Made by a program: the position numbers and the translations under genes. 64,000 nt of DNA, taken from the NCBI GenBank assembly GCA_945859605.1, contig OX243824.1, positions 2,008,078 to 2,072,077 of the forward strand. The letters are read 5' to 3'. A model generated the notes under the pieces. It was given only the letters and a program-made list of their open reading frames with translations. It made no database searches and was not told the DNA's origin. This DNA comes from Lumbricus rubellus (Eukaryota; Annelida; Clitellata; Crassiclitellata; Lumbricidae). How positions within the stretch are numbered: the first letter of the stretch is position 1; every line of letters starts with the position of its first letter. Shown here one piece after another: positions 1 through 11,262 of this stretch.

Positions 1-679
1 CCACCGTTTTCCTCAAGCCTTGCACCTAGGAAGAGGAGGTCACCAGGACTACCAAATTTACGGGTTGGCCAATCGCTTCACTTTGGGGAGGGGGCGGAGA
101 GGGAGAACAAAAACCCTAACTTTCAATAACCCCATTCCTTCAACTTGGCTAGACCGAGTTCTACCAGGACCACCACGGCCCCCGCCATTCATCTTGAGGC
201 GGGGTTTGTTGTGTTTGTATGTGCACTTGTTATAGGGGTGTGGGGGAGCGAAAATTTAAATAGTTCCGTCAACGCCAGTTACCGTCACAGTTTTGCAAAT
301 TTGGTCCTCAAACCTATAGCAGCTATATAGATTGCACCAGTACCAGACCCACCAAGCCCGTCCTGTGACCATGCAGCGGGTTAGGGTGAAACACTGAGAT
401 TTTTCGAGGAAAGCCGGGTGGCTCAGTCTCAGCCAATATATAAATAAATTAATTATAATTATTTCGTAGTTTTCCATTGTGTTTTTACACCAAGGCTTTC
501 AGGTGATGTAAAGCCATTGTCGCGAATACTAATATATAGGTTGAATTCATTATTTTTAAAGGTGTTTAAGCTGCCCGCTTTTACAACTGGGACTGTCCGT
601 TCCAAATGAATGAAAAATACGAAATATGTACGCCATGTGCACGCTATTATTTGGAATTAAGAATGTGCAATATACAAAC
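1..679. other. RIM intron, partial; 3' SINE tail remnant
   Basis: Left-edge intron. A short piece at about 205-240 matches the 3' tail of the tRNA-SINE (TATGTGCACTTGTTATA). One promoter-like module at 530-565. No C2B exon was found here. Confidence 0.6.
530..565 (-). promoter_or_regulatory. PSE/TATA-like module
   Basis: ACACCTTTAA then TATATATT 27 bp on. Predicted RNA start near 506 by analogy with the U2-headed unit. Confidence 0.6.
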
Positions 680-885
680 CTGGAAGAAGTTTTGCTCCTG
701 GTTTCGCGACAAGACCTCTCGCTCTGATCACCTCGACCTCAAGCTGTCCCTTCCGGTCCGCGATGCTCAGCTGTATCTCACCCATGCATGGTAGACCGAG
801 GACCTGACGACCAACCATCTGTGACGGACCAAGACCCTCGATGAAGTCACCATAGTGACCCTCTTGGTCCATGCCAGAAAACATC
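680..885 (-). CDS. RIM: RIM exon 19: C2B domain start
   Basis: 1 + 204 + 1 bases: DFIEGLGPSQMVGRQVLGLP then CMGEIQLSIADRKGQLEVEV and IRARGLVAKPGAKLLP, a strong match to vertebrate FLDGLGPAQLVGRQT...MGDIQ..DKKGQLEVEVIRARGL. Acceptor TATCCAG at 886; donor CCAG|GTTTGT at 679. The remaining C2B exons would lie to the left of the window. Confidence 0.94.
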
Positions 886-1869
886 CTGGATAACGATTTA
901 AAACACTTGGAATTAGTTTTTGTTTTGAGTTCACACCAATGCCTCTCGAAAAAATGATAATGTGACTATCTCAGCAGCAAGTAACTTTGGACGATACGAT
1001 ATTAAAGATTGATGGACTAATGAGAAAATGGTGTTTTAAATAGTGCCCTTCAAAGTTACTACTCAGGAGCGCTCCCGAGTCCCGGCACAACCTCGTCTAA
1101 AAATCACTGTTTTCAGGCTCCGATAAAATGCTTCCGAGCAAATCCTAGGCATAAAGATCGTGGGAGACCATTCCATACCATGGGGCCAATTAAAAAAATG
1201 CTTGGTGCTGTCTTTGAGCAGTTTGTGTTCTGCTAATGAGGAGTTCCCCAGGAGTTGAAGAACGTAAGAATACGACGTTCATCATGATGGACAACCGGTG
1301 CAGAGCTCTTGTAAATAAATACAGGAGCAGCATCATTCTAAGAAACATCAATTAAAATGCTAAAAATTAATAAATATTAATATTCCTTTTTATTCAACAA
1401 TCCGGTTGACAGACCGCAACCGGTTACAGTGTATAAGTTATAACCATGCAGTTTAAACAATTCCCAAGAACGCAGATCACAGAATACACTAGTCTTATCT
1501 ATACTAACTGGACAGCCAGCCTGCAATACATTACATGTATAATACAATTGGATTTGTCTCACTACAGCGCAGAAAGTTCGTCTCTTCACATTGTTATTCG
1601 AGGCCGCTCACCAACCTCGTGAATCGCATGTTGAGCTTGCCGGGATGGGGGGAGGGAGTGACGCGCAGTCTTCATATGATTTTAATTGATAGTTTTCATG
1701 TTTGTAAATGTACACTACAGGTATTTACGTGTCAGCTCCTTCTTCAATTATTGCTGCAAATGCGTCCTCATTTTATATAGTTTGGTGAATATTCTTTTGA
1801 AAGGTGTTTAACAAAAGTATGGGCTATTAAAAGAAAATTGGGTTCTACGCTATTGGTAGTAATACGTAC
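886..1869. other. RIM intron 18
   Basis: Contains a degraded LINE/SINE-tail remnant around 1060-1090 and one promoter-like module at 1772-1807. Otherwise nothing recognised. Confidence 0.5.
1772..1807 (-). promoter_or_regulatory. PSE/TATA-like module
   Basis: ACACCTTTCA then TATATAAAA, spacing 28. Predicted start near 1748. Confidence 0.6.
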
Positions 1870-2104
1870 TCTTCGTCTGGATAGGTTACACCACCGGAAG
1901 AGTGTTTACTGGATCCGCGATGGTTCGACGAGTGACGTGTTCCCCCCCCTCCTCCTCCTCCTCCTTCTCTTCCTTCTCTTCCTCCTTCTTCTCTTCCTCC
2001 TCCTGCTCTTCCTCCTCCTCTTTCTCCCACGTGGTTTCTTGAGTCCGTGGGTCGTCCAACTTCTTCGCTCCGTTGAAAGGAACTTCGACCGCGTTTCGCT
2101 TCTT
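1870..2104 (-). CDS. RIM: RIM exon 18: RGRSSFQRSEEVG linker with Glu/Gly tract
   Basis: 2 + 231 + 2 bases: EEAKRGRSSFQRSEEVGRPT, then a purine-rich stretch giving a Gly/Arg/Glu tract, then TRHSSNHRGSSKHSSGGVTY. It takes the place of the KKLKSTIQRSTETG segment of vertebrate RIM. Acceptor TTGGCCCAG at 2105; donor GA|GTACGT at 1869. Both phases fit exons 17 and 19. The purine repeat makes length variation likely. Confidence 0.8.
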
Positions 2105-2931
2105 CTGGGCCAAAGACAAACACAACCGTCAGCAACACACACAAACACAAACACACAAATGGATATACACATACATACACGTGCATCTGAGATTCGTACA
2201 AAATAAAAATTTGTTGCGCTAATTTCAACACCCTTTTCTTGTATTATACAAAAACTACAAAAACTTTCTTATCATTACCCGTTGTTTAATTGACGTTTTC
2301 GTTGCATGATCAGTTATAGCTATGAACCACAAGATGTTGCCAAAGTGTGCGCACTAGTATCAGTGATCTCATGTTACAATAAGACACCGATTATAGACTT
2401 CCTCGAACGCTTCATATACGTCGTTTTTTCAACGTCTTCAACTAAGATTGGCATCTTGTCTTGTCTTGTCTTCAACCATCCTCGATCCGATGGTTGGTCG
2501 CTTCATGAACAAGTTTTCTCCATCTTCTCCTGTCTCTTGTCTCCATCAAAGTCCGATCGAAAGATGTTCCCATCAATTATCCGATGTTGACAACCCATTC
2601 CATACTCGGCCTTCCTCGTGCTCTTGCTCCCGGTACATTTCCCTGTATGATATCCTTTTCGAGACAATCTCCAGATTGGCATAAGTTTAATAAAACATGA
2701 TAATTATTATGCGATTAGCTTAGCATTTTTGCCACTGCATGCATCACGCTTATGTGAATACATGTAGATCAGTTCACATGGAAGTATTCTTCTTAGGCTA
2801 ATGTGCTTTGACCTGGAGTCTAACTGGGTGCGGTGTGTCACCCGGGTTTGTCAATTTTTTGTTAAACAAGCAAAGAATGCTATTGTATTGATCTAAAAAT
2901 TATAGAACTGAATAACAATTATAATGCGAAC

Positions 2932-3182
2932 CGTTCGGTGGTATCTGAGAAGCGCTGTTGCTTTTGTTTCGACTGAGACCAACAAGCGACGCCACTTTGT
3001 CTCCGATGCTCGACCTTCGCTTCCTCCGACCTTCCGTTAGACTGAAGGAGAGTGCCGAGTCCGAGATACTTCCGTCGTTTCCTTCCCCAACACCAGGTGG
3101 CTGTTGCGAAGTCGTTTTGCTGTTGCTACTACTGCTCTCAGTCCGATTGTACTGATTGTATCTCGCAGTTTGAGGCTCCATT
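2932..3182 (-). CDS. RIM: RIM exon 17: RKRRSSIGDKVASLVGLSR linker
   Basis: 1 + 249 + 1 bases. Starts MEPQTARYNQYNRTESSSSN and contains EGRRKRRSSIGDKVASLVGL followed by SRNKSNSASQ, the basic SxGDKM..LVGLSRxSxSASQ motif that precedes C2B in RIMs. Acceptor TTTTCAG at 3183 follows a clear pyrimidine tract; donor CGAACG|GTTCGC is weak. A second intact copy lies on the plus strand at 63569-63819 with 11 synonymous and no amino-acid changes. Confidence 0.93.
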
Positions 3183-3426
3183 CTGAAAAGTAAAAAGTGA
3201 AGCAACTCACTGTAAGGTTGGATATTATTACCAGTATTTTAGTAATAGTATTAGAATAGAAGACAAATTGTATTCCTTCATGTCGCCAACAAACCTAAAA
3301 ATTCGAAAGAGTTTTCGTCTTCCGAAGGTTATAGAATTAGTAGTGGTAGTATAGCAGCAGCAGCAGTAGTAGATAAGAAGTTGCAGTAGCAGTAATAGTA
3401 GCAGCAGTAATAACAGTGATAATATT

Positions 3427-3660
<234 letters not shown>

Positions 3661-4040
3661 TGATGATCACCCATTCACTGAAAACTTGAGAGTTATTTCT
3701 AGATGGATTCCTTCATGTGTCAAATGAAAAGGTATTCATAACAATAGTTGATCCAGAATAAAAGGTGTAAAGCTTTATCGGTGAATAAATTAATGCTATC
3801 AATTTATGTTTGTGTTTGATGTCGATGTTATTAAGGTTTAAATTGATTCAGAAGTATCCTTGTCAACTTAGCGACATTTGCTTGATAGCAGAAATCATTA
3901 ACGTCTCCCTCCTTTCTCGTTCAGTCTTGGGACTGGCATCGCAACATTGGCTGTGTTTAAGTCGATTCAGTTGTCTTAGTGTTCAATGTTGATAAAAATT
4001 ATGAATACCGAAAAAATTAAAAAATTGTGGCGTTCTTTTA

Positions 4041-4077
4041 ATTTATATCGTTTCTGTTAAAAATGTTTTGAAGGTGT
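4041..4077 (-). promoter_or_regulatory. PSE/TATA-like module
   Basis: ACACCTTCAA then TATAAAT at spacing 30, slightly long. Predicted start near 4017. Confidence 0.5.
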
Positions 4078-4863
4078 GCTTCTAAAACGCTTTAATCAAA
4101 TTGGCAGCACTGTATAAATTGCTTCACTGTGTATATTACAATAACGAAGATCATTAGCATCGTCCTACTCTTTGCCCAGGCTTAGAACCACAAGCGGATC
4201 GAGGAGTGGGAGGGGGATATAGCCATGGCCCACCATTGGGCCGGTGAATAAGCTGGTCTCTCTGACATGGCTTTTGTGGGCGCTGAGAAATTCTCGAAGA
4301 TTTACATTACATTTTTAGAAAGTTCCTTAATTTAAACCAGCTATTCCACAATTTCTCAATTGTTTAAAATACATATTTCAAGCAACGCAGTGAATAAATT
4401 CATCTAAACGAGACTATATCTGCATTCAATGTTAAAATTGCATTTCTAGGAGAATATGCAATGCTGAATAAAGAGGTAATTTCCAATAAACTAAATCTAA
4501 ATCTAGGATGGTAACTTGTGCGATATTTTATGCAAGTATTATAGGAGATTATGTGCTATTGAAGAATTTAGTCCAAATAATCGTTCGATCTAAGCAATCA
4601 GTGTTGCCATTATAACCGATTTCTAATTGAACACTGTAAAGTATAATAATTATATTATCTTATCTTGCACACCTTTTTTGTTGTTACATGTTTATGATAA
4701 TTGTTTGATGTTGTGCCAAATTGTCGAAACAATTATACATAGTAACATGCTAACTAATTATTGAGTCGGTTGATTACGGTGGGAAATTGTTAGTAAATTT
4801 TATTTGTATGCCATAAGTGAGAGAGGGAATGTGAATCTGTATTTATAATCATGCGCTGCATAC

Positions 4864-5002
4864 GTGTATGGTTGATGTCGATTGGATGGAGGTCTTTCCG
4901 ATTGCGTGGAACGGACGCTGAACTTAGAGATGGACATATCACTCATCTCAGATGCATCGCTCTGCATTGCAAGATCATCGGCATCTGTTACGAACTCACC
5001 AT
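4864..5002 (-). CDS. RIM: RIM exon 16: SDASEMSDMSISKFS linker
   Basis: 45 complete codons with two bases over at each end: DGEFVTDADDLAMQSDASEM then SDMSISKFSVRSTQSERPPS. Matches the SDSDVSDVSAISRTSS...SEQSERPRG stretch of vertebrate RIM. Acceptor GTATCAG at 5003; donor AC|GTATGC at 4863. Phase 2 end joins the one-base start of exon 17. Confidence 0.88.
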
Positions 5003-5032
5003 CTGATACACGAATAGAAACAACATAACATA

Positions 5033-5170
5033 CATGCATGTATGCATGTATACATGTATGTATGTATGTAGTATGTATTTAAATAAATAAAAAAACTATG
5101 TTCTGTTATGTTAAGAAAAAAGTATGCATGTATGCATGTATGCATGTATGCATGCATGCATGTATGTATG
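5033..5170. repeat. ATGCATGT palindromic microsatellite
   Basis: Repeated TGTATGCA units in two blocks (5033-5070 and 5123-5169), directly beside RIM exon 16. Confidence 0.9.
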
Positions 5171-5241
5171 TCGCGTTGTCATAAACCCTCGTCAAATATG
5201 GATTCATCCATCCATTAAGGCTTGTTAACGATACTCTTATG

Positions 5242-5277
5242 ACACCCTTTTAACTATCTCAACTGTTATTTATAAAC
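5242..5277 (+). promoter_or_regulatory. PSE/TATA-like module, first of a tandem pair
   Basis: ACACCCTTTT then TATAAA at 29. The next module follows 118 bp downstream in the same orientation. Confidence 0.55.
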
Positions 5278-5359
5278 TTGGCCCCACCTCCGATTATTTA
5301 CATTCGAGAAACACCAAGGGTTATAATAATTAAAAAGCGGATTAAGTCGTCTCAGCTAA

Positions 5360-5395
5360 ACACCTTTAAAAATGAGAAATATAACGTTATAAATT
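5360..5395 (+). promoter_or_regulatory. PSE/TATA-like module, second of a tandem pair
   Basis: TAAACACCTTTAAAA then TATAAA at 28. Predicted start near 5419. Confidence 0.6.
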
Positions 5396-5598
5396 GTGAA
5401 AAGGTAAAATAATTTGAATGATTCTCTTAAACTTGTCGGTAACCATGGCACACCAAATTCAACTGATTCTAACAATCAGAAGGATGACATTAGTTTGTTT
5501 GACAGCGCAAAGTAGCCTAATTAAACAGGAATTAACAAACTGTACCAACATGTGCATGTAAGCGAAAGTGAAACCAATAAAAAAAACCCATAACCAAC

Positions 5599-6123
5599 CT
5601 CTTCGCGTCGAATCTCTGTCAGCGCTTCTATGTCGATCCCTTTTATATCTTCCAGGATCTCCCAATCCACCATCTCTCACTCGATCCCGATTCCGTCCAT
5701 CATTGATGTATCCACCGCTTCCATATCCCGACGTCCCATCGTCCTTCCTCCGCGACAACAGCGCCTGATCGTATCCCCTCGGATACGTCCTTCCGTCAGC
5801 AGCTCCCGCATACCCGTAGCCCGCCACCACGTCCCTGTGATCCTGCGACCTTGTGGAGCCGCGACCAGAGCTGAAATCACTCCGGTTGAGACTGGATCCA
5901 TATCCTCCAGGAGTCCAGGACTCCTGCGTCATCTGTCTGGACATGGGAGCTTCAGGGTCGGATTCAAATCGGTCCATGGCAGCGTAGTCCGTTGAGTCGT
6001 GTCGTCTGTGTGACCGGGTGTGACGACTGACCTCTGAGTCAGATAGAGGCAGACCCACGTCAGGGTGCTTGAACTTCAACTTCAACTTCAACATTCTTGC
6101 ACGCTCCTCCAGCTCTTGGGTAA
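5599..6123 (-). CDS. RIM: RIM exon 15: helical start and Ser/Arg/Gly-rich linker
   Basis: 2 + 522 + 1 bases. Begins TQELEERARMLKLKLKFKHP, like the VEERTRQMKMKVHRFK helix of vertebrate RIM, then a low-complexity Ser/Arg/Gly/Tyr linker ending DRDSTRR. Acceptor GTTCCAG at 6124 and donor AGAG|GTTGGT at 5598. Phases match the single base left by exon 14 and the two bases needed by exon 16. Confidence 0.86.
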
Positions 6124-6429
6124 CTGGAACACAGACGAAAGCATTGTCGTTACCATCGTCGTTGTCGTCGTAATCATTGTCGTTGTCATTTTCATCGTCA
6201 TCGTCGTCGGCGGCGTCGTCGTTATCGTCACGTCATCGTCTTTTTAATTGTTGATCATTAATTAATTAATTCCTTTCCAATCGGCGCTAATATTAAATGG
6301 GCATCGGTAGTGGTCTTGCTCTTTCTTATAACAGAGTGACGTTAAGCGGAAACTATGCCTACCTTTATTGTTAGTAGGAGCCATAAGTCTTTTAAGTCAA
6401 ACACCAAAGAAACCGGTCAAAATGAAGGC

Positions 6430-6465
6430 ACACCTCTTTTAAGCGTATCATTCATATTAAATAAA
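6430..6465 (+). promoter_or_regulatory. PSE/TATA-like module, weak TATA
   Basis: ACACCTCTTTTAAGCG then TAAATAAA at 28. Confidence 0.45.
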
Positions 6466-6735
6466 CGTTTAAGCGCAACGCATTTCTTGGACTATTCCAT
6501 TGATTTCGCGCTCTTGTGACCAGTTGCAGCAAACAGTCTTTTCATTTATCATTATATCTTGCAAACACGAATGATTGTCTTTATATGCTTGATGTTACGT
6601 TGGGTGACGAACTTAGTTTCTCAATGCACATCGATTTGCTGACTCGTGGCAGTTACTACGAAATTCGTCAGCTGTTGCAGGCCATCTCTCCCTCATTATC
6701 GCCGTATGCTGCTGGTATACCCTACTATATATAGC

Positions 6736-6771
6736 ACACCTCTTTAAACGTTTTTCTTTATCCTATAAGTA
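6736..6771 (+). promoter_or_regulatory. PSE/TATA-like module
   Basis: ACACCTCTTTAAACG then TATAAG at 28; 306 bp after the previous module, same strand. Confidence 0.6.
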
Positions 6772-7429
6772 ATAGCCAAACAGCTTCTGTATTATTCCCA
6801 CAGAACCGCAATTTTCAAGACAAAGTAACGACAATTATAAACATTCATTCATTCTATGGGTCTATATAATAGAAGCGTCCCTTCAAGAAAACTAATCGTC
6901 GCAGAACCCCAAGGGTGGGGGAATGGAGGCGAACAAGGATCGAGCAACAATTATTGTCAATTCGAACAGCATTGAATATTTTCCGACGACGTCAACAGCC
7001 GTTATTGCCACAGTCGTCGTTAAACTCACAGTTTGTCCCAAATGCGAAGAAGCAAATGTTTTAAAGGTGTCTAAAATTGTTCCGTGATCAACCGCAAACT
7101 CGTTAAAAGTTGCCTGTCCACCATTATAATAAGCTGTCTTTCTATCATTCCAATTACATTTTCTTCCATATTGATTAATGTCGTGTACATTAGAGCCGGT
7201 GCTATATAAATTACTGATTAGGGCTCCAATTGCTGACCGTTCATGCTCTGTCAGTTGGAACATCCGACTATGCATAGGAGAAGATTGGCCATCCACACTT
7301 TTAACCCGAGGTCAAGACAACAAACTCGATGAGACTTTATATGACCCTGCGACCTGGAATTGACCCTGCGACCTGAAATTGTCTCTCTACAACTCTTCGT
7401 CAAATGCTTAATGGTCTCATTTCTCAATG

Positions 7430-7492
7430 CTCTTAAGCGCTCCTGAGTAGACTACCTTGAGGGGGCGCTATATAAAAGTGCATCAATAAATA
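7430..7492 (+). mobile_element. SINE/LINE 3' tail fragment
   Basis: GCGCTCCTGAGTAG...GGGGGCGCTATA, the stem-forming tail shared by the tRNA-SINE and the LINE in this window, without the tRNA-like head. Confidence 0.65.
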
Positions 7493-7622
7493 CACAGAAT
7501 AAACAAGTAAAGTAAAGTGATTTAACTACCAAGGTACTTCACTCCTGTATCACCATTTCACAAGCAAATAAACAAGCAATAAAAGACTGGATCTAATCAT
7601 ACGACGTGCAAATACTTCATAC

Positions 7623-7678
7623 CTCGGTTGACGCTCGTCTGTGACCCAGAGAGAGGAATACGAGGCAGCTGACGTTTC
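7623..7678 (-). CDS. RIM: RIM exon 14: micro-exon RQLPRIP
   Basis: A 56-base exon encoding KRQLPRIPLSGSQTSVNR with one leftover base on each side. RQLPRIP corresponds to the conserved RQLPQVP/RQLPQLP motif of the RIM linker. Acceptor CCCTGCAG at 7679 and donor GTATGA at 7622. A different frame of the same bases is open for longer, but only this frame matches the family and both neighbours. Confidence 0.85.
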
Positions 7679-8261
7679 CTGCAGGGATAGAATAAAAATC
7701 AACACATTTATTAAATAGCACAAACATTGTACTCTGTAGATACAATGCTCTTTTAAACACACGTTTTTTGCGCCTCTAGCCCATGAGACCTTAGATTCAA
7801 TTAGCACCATAACAGACAATGACGTAACTTAGTTACATGTACATATAAATTATGGCATCAATAAAAGAGGCCGAAGTCAATCACCATGCCTATCATAATA
7901 GATAACGATACAGGAGAAAACTATTCAACTGCTTGTTTTTATTTACTTAAAGGTAATATTCTACCTTAAAACGGGTGTGTAATGAACCGATCTATTTATC
8001 AATGAGAAAATCTTACTATACAATTATAAACAGTCATCCAAAAGTCGATCACCATGCTAGGCTATGAGCCTTTGACCAAAGAAAATAACTATTCAAATGG
8101 TCGCTTTTATTTATTTAAAGATAACATTTCAACATTAAAACGGGTGTGTAATGAATCGTTCTACTTATCAATGAGAACATTTTGCAAGGCAATAAACACT
8201 TAAACAGTCCTGCAAACATCGGCGCTGCAGTGGAATCTACGGAACTATAAAAAGCGAGAAC
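7679..8261. other. RIM intron 13
   Basis: Contains an internal imperfect duplication: AAACGGGTGTGTAATGAA with flanks occurs near 7970 and again near 8137, with GTCGATCACCATG-type matches preceding. No other feature. Confidence 0.5.
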
Positions 8262-8521
8262 CTTTCTCCGGAGTCGATTCCAGCTCCAGGCATCCTCTGG
8301 TATCTCGACGGTGAGCATGATCTTGACCTTCCACTCACGGACCCCACCCGAGACCGAGACTGCGACGTATCCATGACAACGGTGGTGGCCGCCCCGTCAC
8401 CCCTTCGAATGTACTCTGCGGTAATGGACCCGTCTTCGGAGACATCGCTGTCACTAAGGCGGTTCATGGAACTTGGGGGAGACAGGTGATCCTTCGTGTA
8501 TGGGTCACTCCGAGGATAACC
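8262..8521 (-). CDS. RIM: RIM exon 13: post-C2A linker with SDSDVSEDG
   Basis: 86 codons plus 2 bases: GYPRSDPYTKDHLSPPSSMN, then RLSDSDVSEDGSITAEYIRR, then a Ser/Arg stretch. The LSDSDVSEDG motif matches ISDSDISDYEVDDG of vertebrate RIM. Acceptor TCTATAG at 8522. Donor AAAG|GTTCTC at 8261 is weak but its phase joins exon 14 exactly (AG+G gives Arg before KRQLPRIP). Confidence 0.88.
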
Positions 8522-8689
8522 CTATAGATACCGAAAATGCAGTTCACGGGATGTAAGCTAGGAAACGTGATGGCACTAGTGATAGTACAAATGTATCTGA
8601 TATTCAATAATAGCTGATATTATAATAGTATAAAATTTTAATTATGATGACATTTTCCCTCATCATGATAAAAGAATTACAAGATTATT

Positions 8690-8785
8690 ATTGTTATTAT
8701 TGTATTGTATCTATAAATTTACAAAGCGCCTCTCACATTGCACACCAATCAGAGGCGCTCCCAGTATTGCTGCTCTTGTAATTGT
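8690..8785. mobile_element. LINE 3' tail fragment
   Basis: TTGTATTGTATCTATAAATT followed by AAAGCGCCTCTCAC and CAGAGGCGCTCCCAGT, the inverted form of the LINE tail seen intact at 60845-60950. Confidence 0.7.
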
Positions 8786-9030
8786 TAATGCCACCGTTAT
8801 TCTTATTGTTAATATTGATATTATTTGTATTACAGTTATCAATACTATTTTTAACATTATCATTATCATCATCATCGTCGTCGGTGATCGCTAAACACCT
8901 TTAATAGTAGATAGAACAATAAATTTAACAGCCTGCAAGCAAAATCGCGTAGTCACATTGCAGTTTCGTGCTCTAAATGGTCTAAGTTATGATGAAAGTT
9001 TTCCTCGTCATGGTAAGAGAATTGCAAGAT

Positions 9031-9210
9031 TATTATTATTGTTATTATTGCTGCTCTTTTTATTATTAATGTTACCGTTATTCTTATTGTTAATTTTAAT
9101 ATTACTACTATTATTATTACAGTTATTAATACTATTATTATTTTTAACATCATCAATATCATCATCGTTGTCGTCGGCGTCGTCATCGTTGTCATCATCA
9201 CAAACATGAT
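9031..9210. repeat. TTA/ATC-rich microsatellite region
   Basis: Imperfect TTATTA and ATCATC units in RIM intron 12; similar to 8800-8885, so the two blocks may be a local duplication (both follow GAT-GA-AAAG..TTTTCCTC-like sequence). Confidence 0.8.
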
Positions 9211-9337
9211 AGTCAGCATCACATCTATTATTACTATAAGTAATAAAAAAATTTATAAAAAAATTGGATAAAGCTTATCATACTGTGACTTTAAATGCAA
9301 TGATAATTCTGATTAACATATTGCCATATGATATTGG

Positions 9338-9479
<142 letters not shown>

Positions 9480-9504
9480 TATAAATGCTATGAATGTAAC
9501 GGAC

Positions 9505-9609
9505 CTCCCATGGAGATGATCCGATATCACTCGTCGTGTCATCATGGTGATTCAACGGATACCACTGCGGACGGTCGTGCTTATCAGCAGAATTCAACTC
9601 TATCACAGT
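9505..9609 (-). CDS. RIM: RIM exon 12: C2A C-terminal strand
   Basis: 35 codons, TVIELNSADKHDRPQWYPLN then HHDDTTSDIGSSPWE, matching the IELETALLDDEPHWYKLQTHD end of RIM C2A. Acceptor ATGTAG at 9610 (phase 0) or GATAG at 9600 with the alternative exon-11 donor. The donor GAG|GTCCGT is weak but keeps phase 0 into exon 13. A GAT/CAT microsatellite starts about 25 bp beyond the donor. Confidence 0.85.
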
Positions 9610-9949
9610 CTACATCATACATGTAATTGTGTATATTAGACACACAGAAACATGTACACAATGTATGGAGAGTGGAGACACAGAAAAAGAAAGATACAGT
9701 GAGGGACGAAGAGACACAGTAGAGTTCAACTCTATCACAGTCTGCACAGTCATGCATAGATACACAGAAACAAACAGAGAGATACAGACTGGGAGGCGAA
9801 AGGACACAGAGAGACAGAAGGGTGCTTAGAATACTGCCACTTCAAGGAAATTCTTGCATTCATTGAAAACTTGCATACTTGCAAAAGTAGGCTACATAAT
9901 ATATACCTCCACAATTATAGTTGATGTCCAGGCTCACAAGTCGTACGTA

Positions 9950-9981
<32 letters not shown>

Positions 9982-10532
9982 ATACGCATAATTTTATGTA
10001 AACTTAAAGCATATTAAATCGAACCTTATCTGTGTTTGTTCCAGTGGTATGGAATGGTATTCCTTTAGAGCTACAATACATGCACGTACATGTATAATAC
10101 TTAATCGGACTCTTCAAGAATCCGTCCCCACTAAAACAAAATCTTTTCTATCTGTCGCTGGAGTCGGGAGCGCATCTGAGTATCTGAGTAGTTACCCTGA
10201 AGGGGTGCTGTATAAGTTTCCGAAAGAATGAATGACACCACAGAAATCATCATACAGACATTCACACATACATGTATGTAAAAGTAAAGTCGTCCAAGGG
10301 CCGGAGACCCAAGGACCGAAGGCCCGTTGGTGAGGCGCTCATCTCCTTTTCTTGGCCCTGAGCCGGCATTGGACGAATCCCAAGGTCCTGGACACGGGGC
10401 CAGTGCATCACAGGACTTGCTGTTTACTTCCCAGCTTACGCCGGTACCAAATTATACTGCTTGGTGACAGAGGCACGTGTATTACGTGAACATTTTATAG
10501 AATGCCATGCAAGACAACTAATCTATACCGAC
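9610..10532. other. RIM intron 11
   Basis: Includes a 30-odd base copy of the exon-12 boundary (9718-9750), an AT run (9951-9976), a SINE/LINE tail fragment (10163-10225), and a GC-richer block of unknown nature at 10270-10450. Confidence 0.6.
10163..10225 (+). mobile_element. SINE/LINE 3' tail fragment
   Basis: GTCGGGAGCGCATCTGAGTA...GAAGGGGTGCTGTATAA matches the common tail stem. Confidence 0.65.
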
Positions 10533-10698
10533 CTCGCTGACGTACTCTCCGCTTCCAATCCTGTCGTAGTCGTAGACGGTGATTTGCATCGATTGACTTC
10601 GGATGTCTGCTCGCTTCATTGGAGCGTAGACGAAAGTCTGGTTCCACTTTGGTTCCAGTGTTCCAGCGACAGTCTTCGTTCGACGCTTGCTCTTCTCA
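10533..10698 (-). CDS. RIM: RIM exon 11: C2A domain, central part
   Basis: EKSKRRTKTVAGTLEPKWNQ then TFVYAPMKRADIRSQSMQIT and VYDYDRIGSGEYVSE, matching KSKRRTKTVKKTLEPKWNQTF of RIM C2A. Loop 3 reads D-Y-D, the synaptotagmin-like pattern, where vertebrate RIM C2A has D-Q-A. Acceptor CATTCAG. The donor is either GAG|GTCGGT (10532, phase 0) or four bases later GTCG|GTATAG (10528); each has a matching acceptor in exon 12. Confidence 0.92.
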
Positions 10699-11262
10699 CT
10701 GAATGAAGGAATGAGATGGAAAGAATGACAAGAATTCTTTAGGTTAAGAAGATAAAGTGGAAGAGGAAGAAGAAGATGATGACTTATGAGAAGAAAAAAG
10801 ATGAGGGGAAGGCAAAAAAGACGGAGAATATGACGAAATTAATGTAACGATTGACAATATTTGAAAATATCAGATGTATGGATAATTACTGTTTAGATAG
10901 CAAAAATCAGAGATAACAATTATTAAATTGAACCATACAATATGACCGATATCACAAAATGTAAGCTTACATTATTCATCGATTGTATTATGTGCTATAA
11001 ATTCTTCTTGTTCGGTAATAATATTGTTATATAAAAAGAACAAATCACGTCCAGTATGATGTATTATGATGATTTGTATCGTGTAAGTTGTGATCGATAT
11101 ATTTTGGTAAGAATGAATGCCATTGCAAATTGAGTGACCATTCTATTCCATAGAGGTTTACCGTTAGATGCTAAACAGTTAAATCAAGTAGATAAAATAT
11201 GAATCAAATAAACAGTGTACTGATTATATATAATAATAGCGTATAATTGTATAATTATGAAC
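10699..11262. other. RIM intron 10
   Basis: Purine-rich stretch at 10730-10840, otherwise AT-rich. No further feature seen. Confidence 0.5.

Larger units (their letters stand above)
6124..7622. other. RIM intron 14
   Basis: A GTC/ATC repeat (6147-6240), two promoter-like modules (6430, 6736), and a dispersed repeat at about 7165-7290 that recurs at 62545-62690 (shared GTCGTGTACATTAGAGCC and ATCCGACT..GCATAGGAGA-like blocks). A SINE/LINE tail remnant lies at 7430-7492. Confidence 0.6.

Noticed and set aside
6892..7296. 134-codon open frame on the minus strand
   Set aside because: It overlaps a dispersed repeat that recurs at 62545-62690 and does not fit RIM phases.
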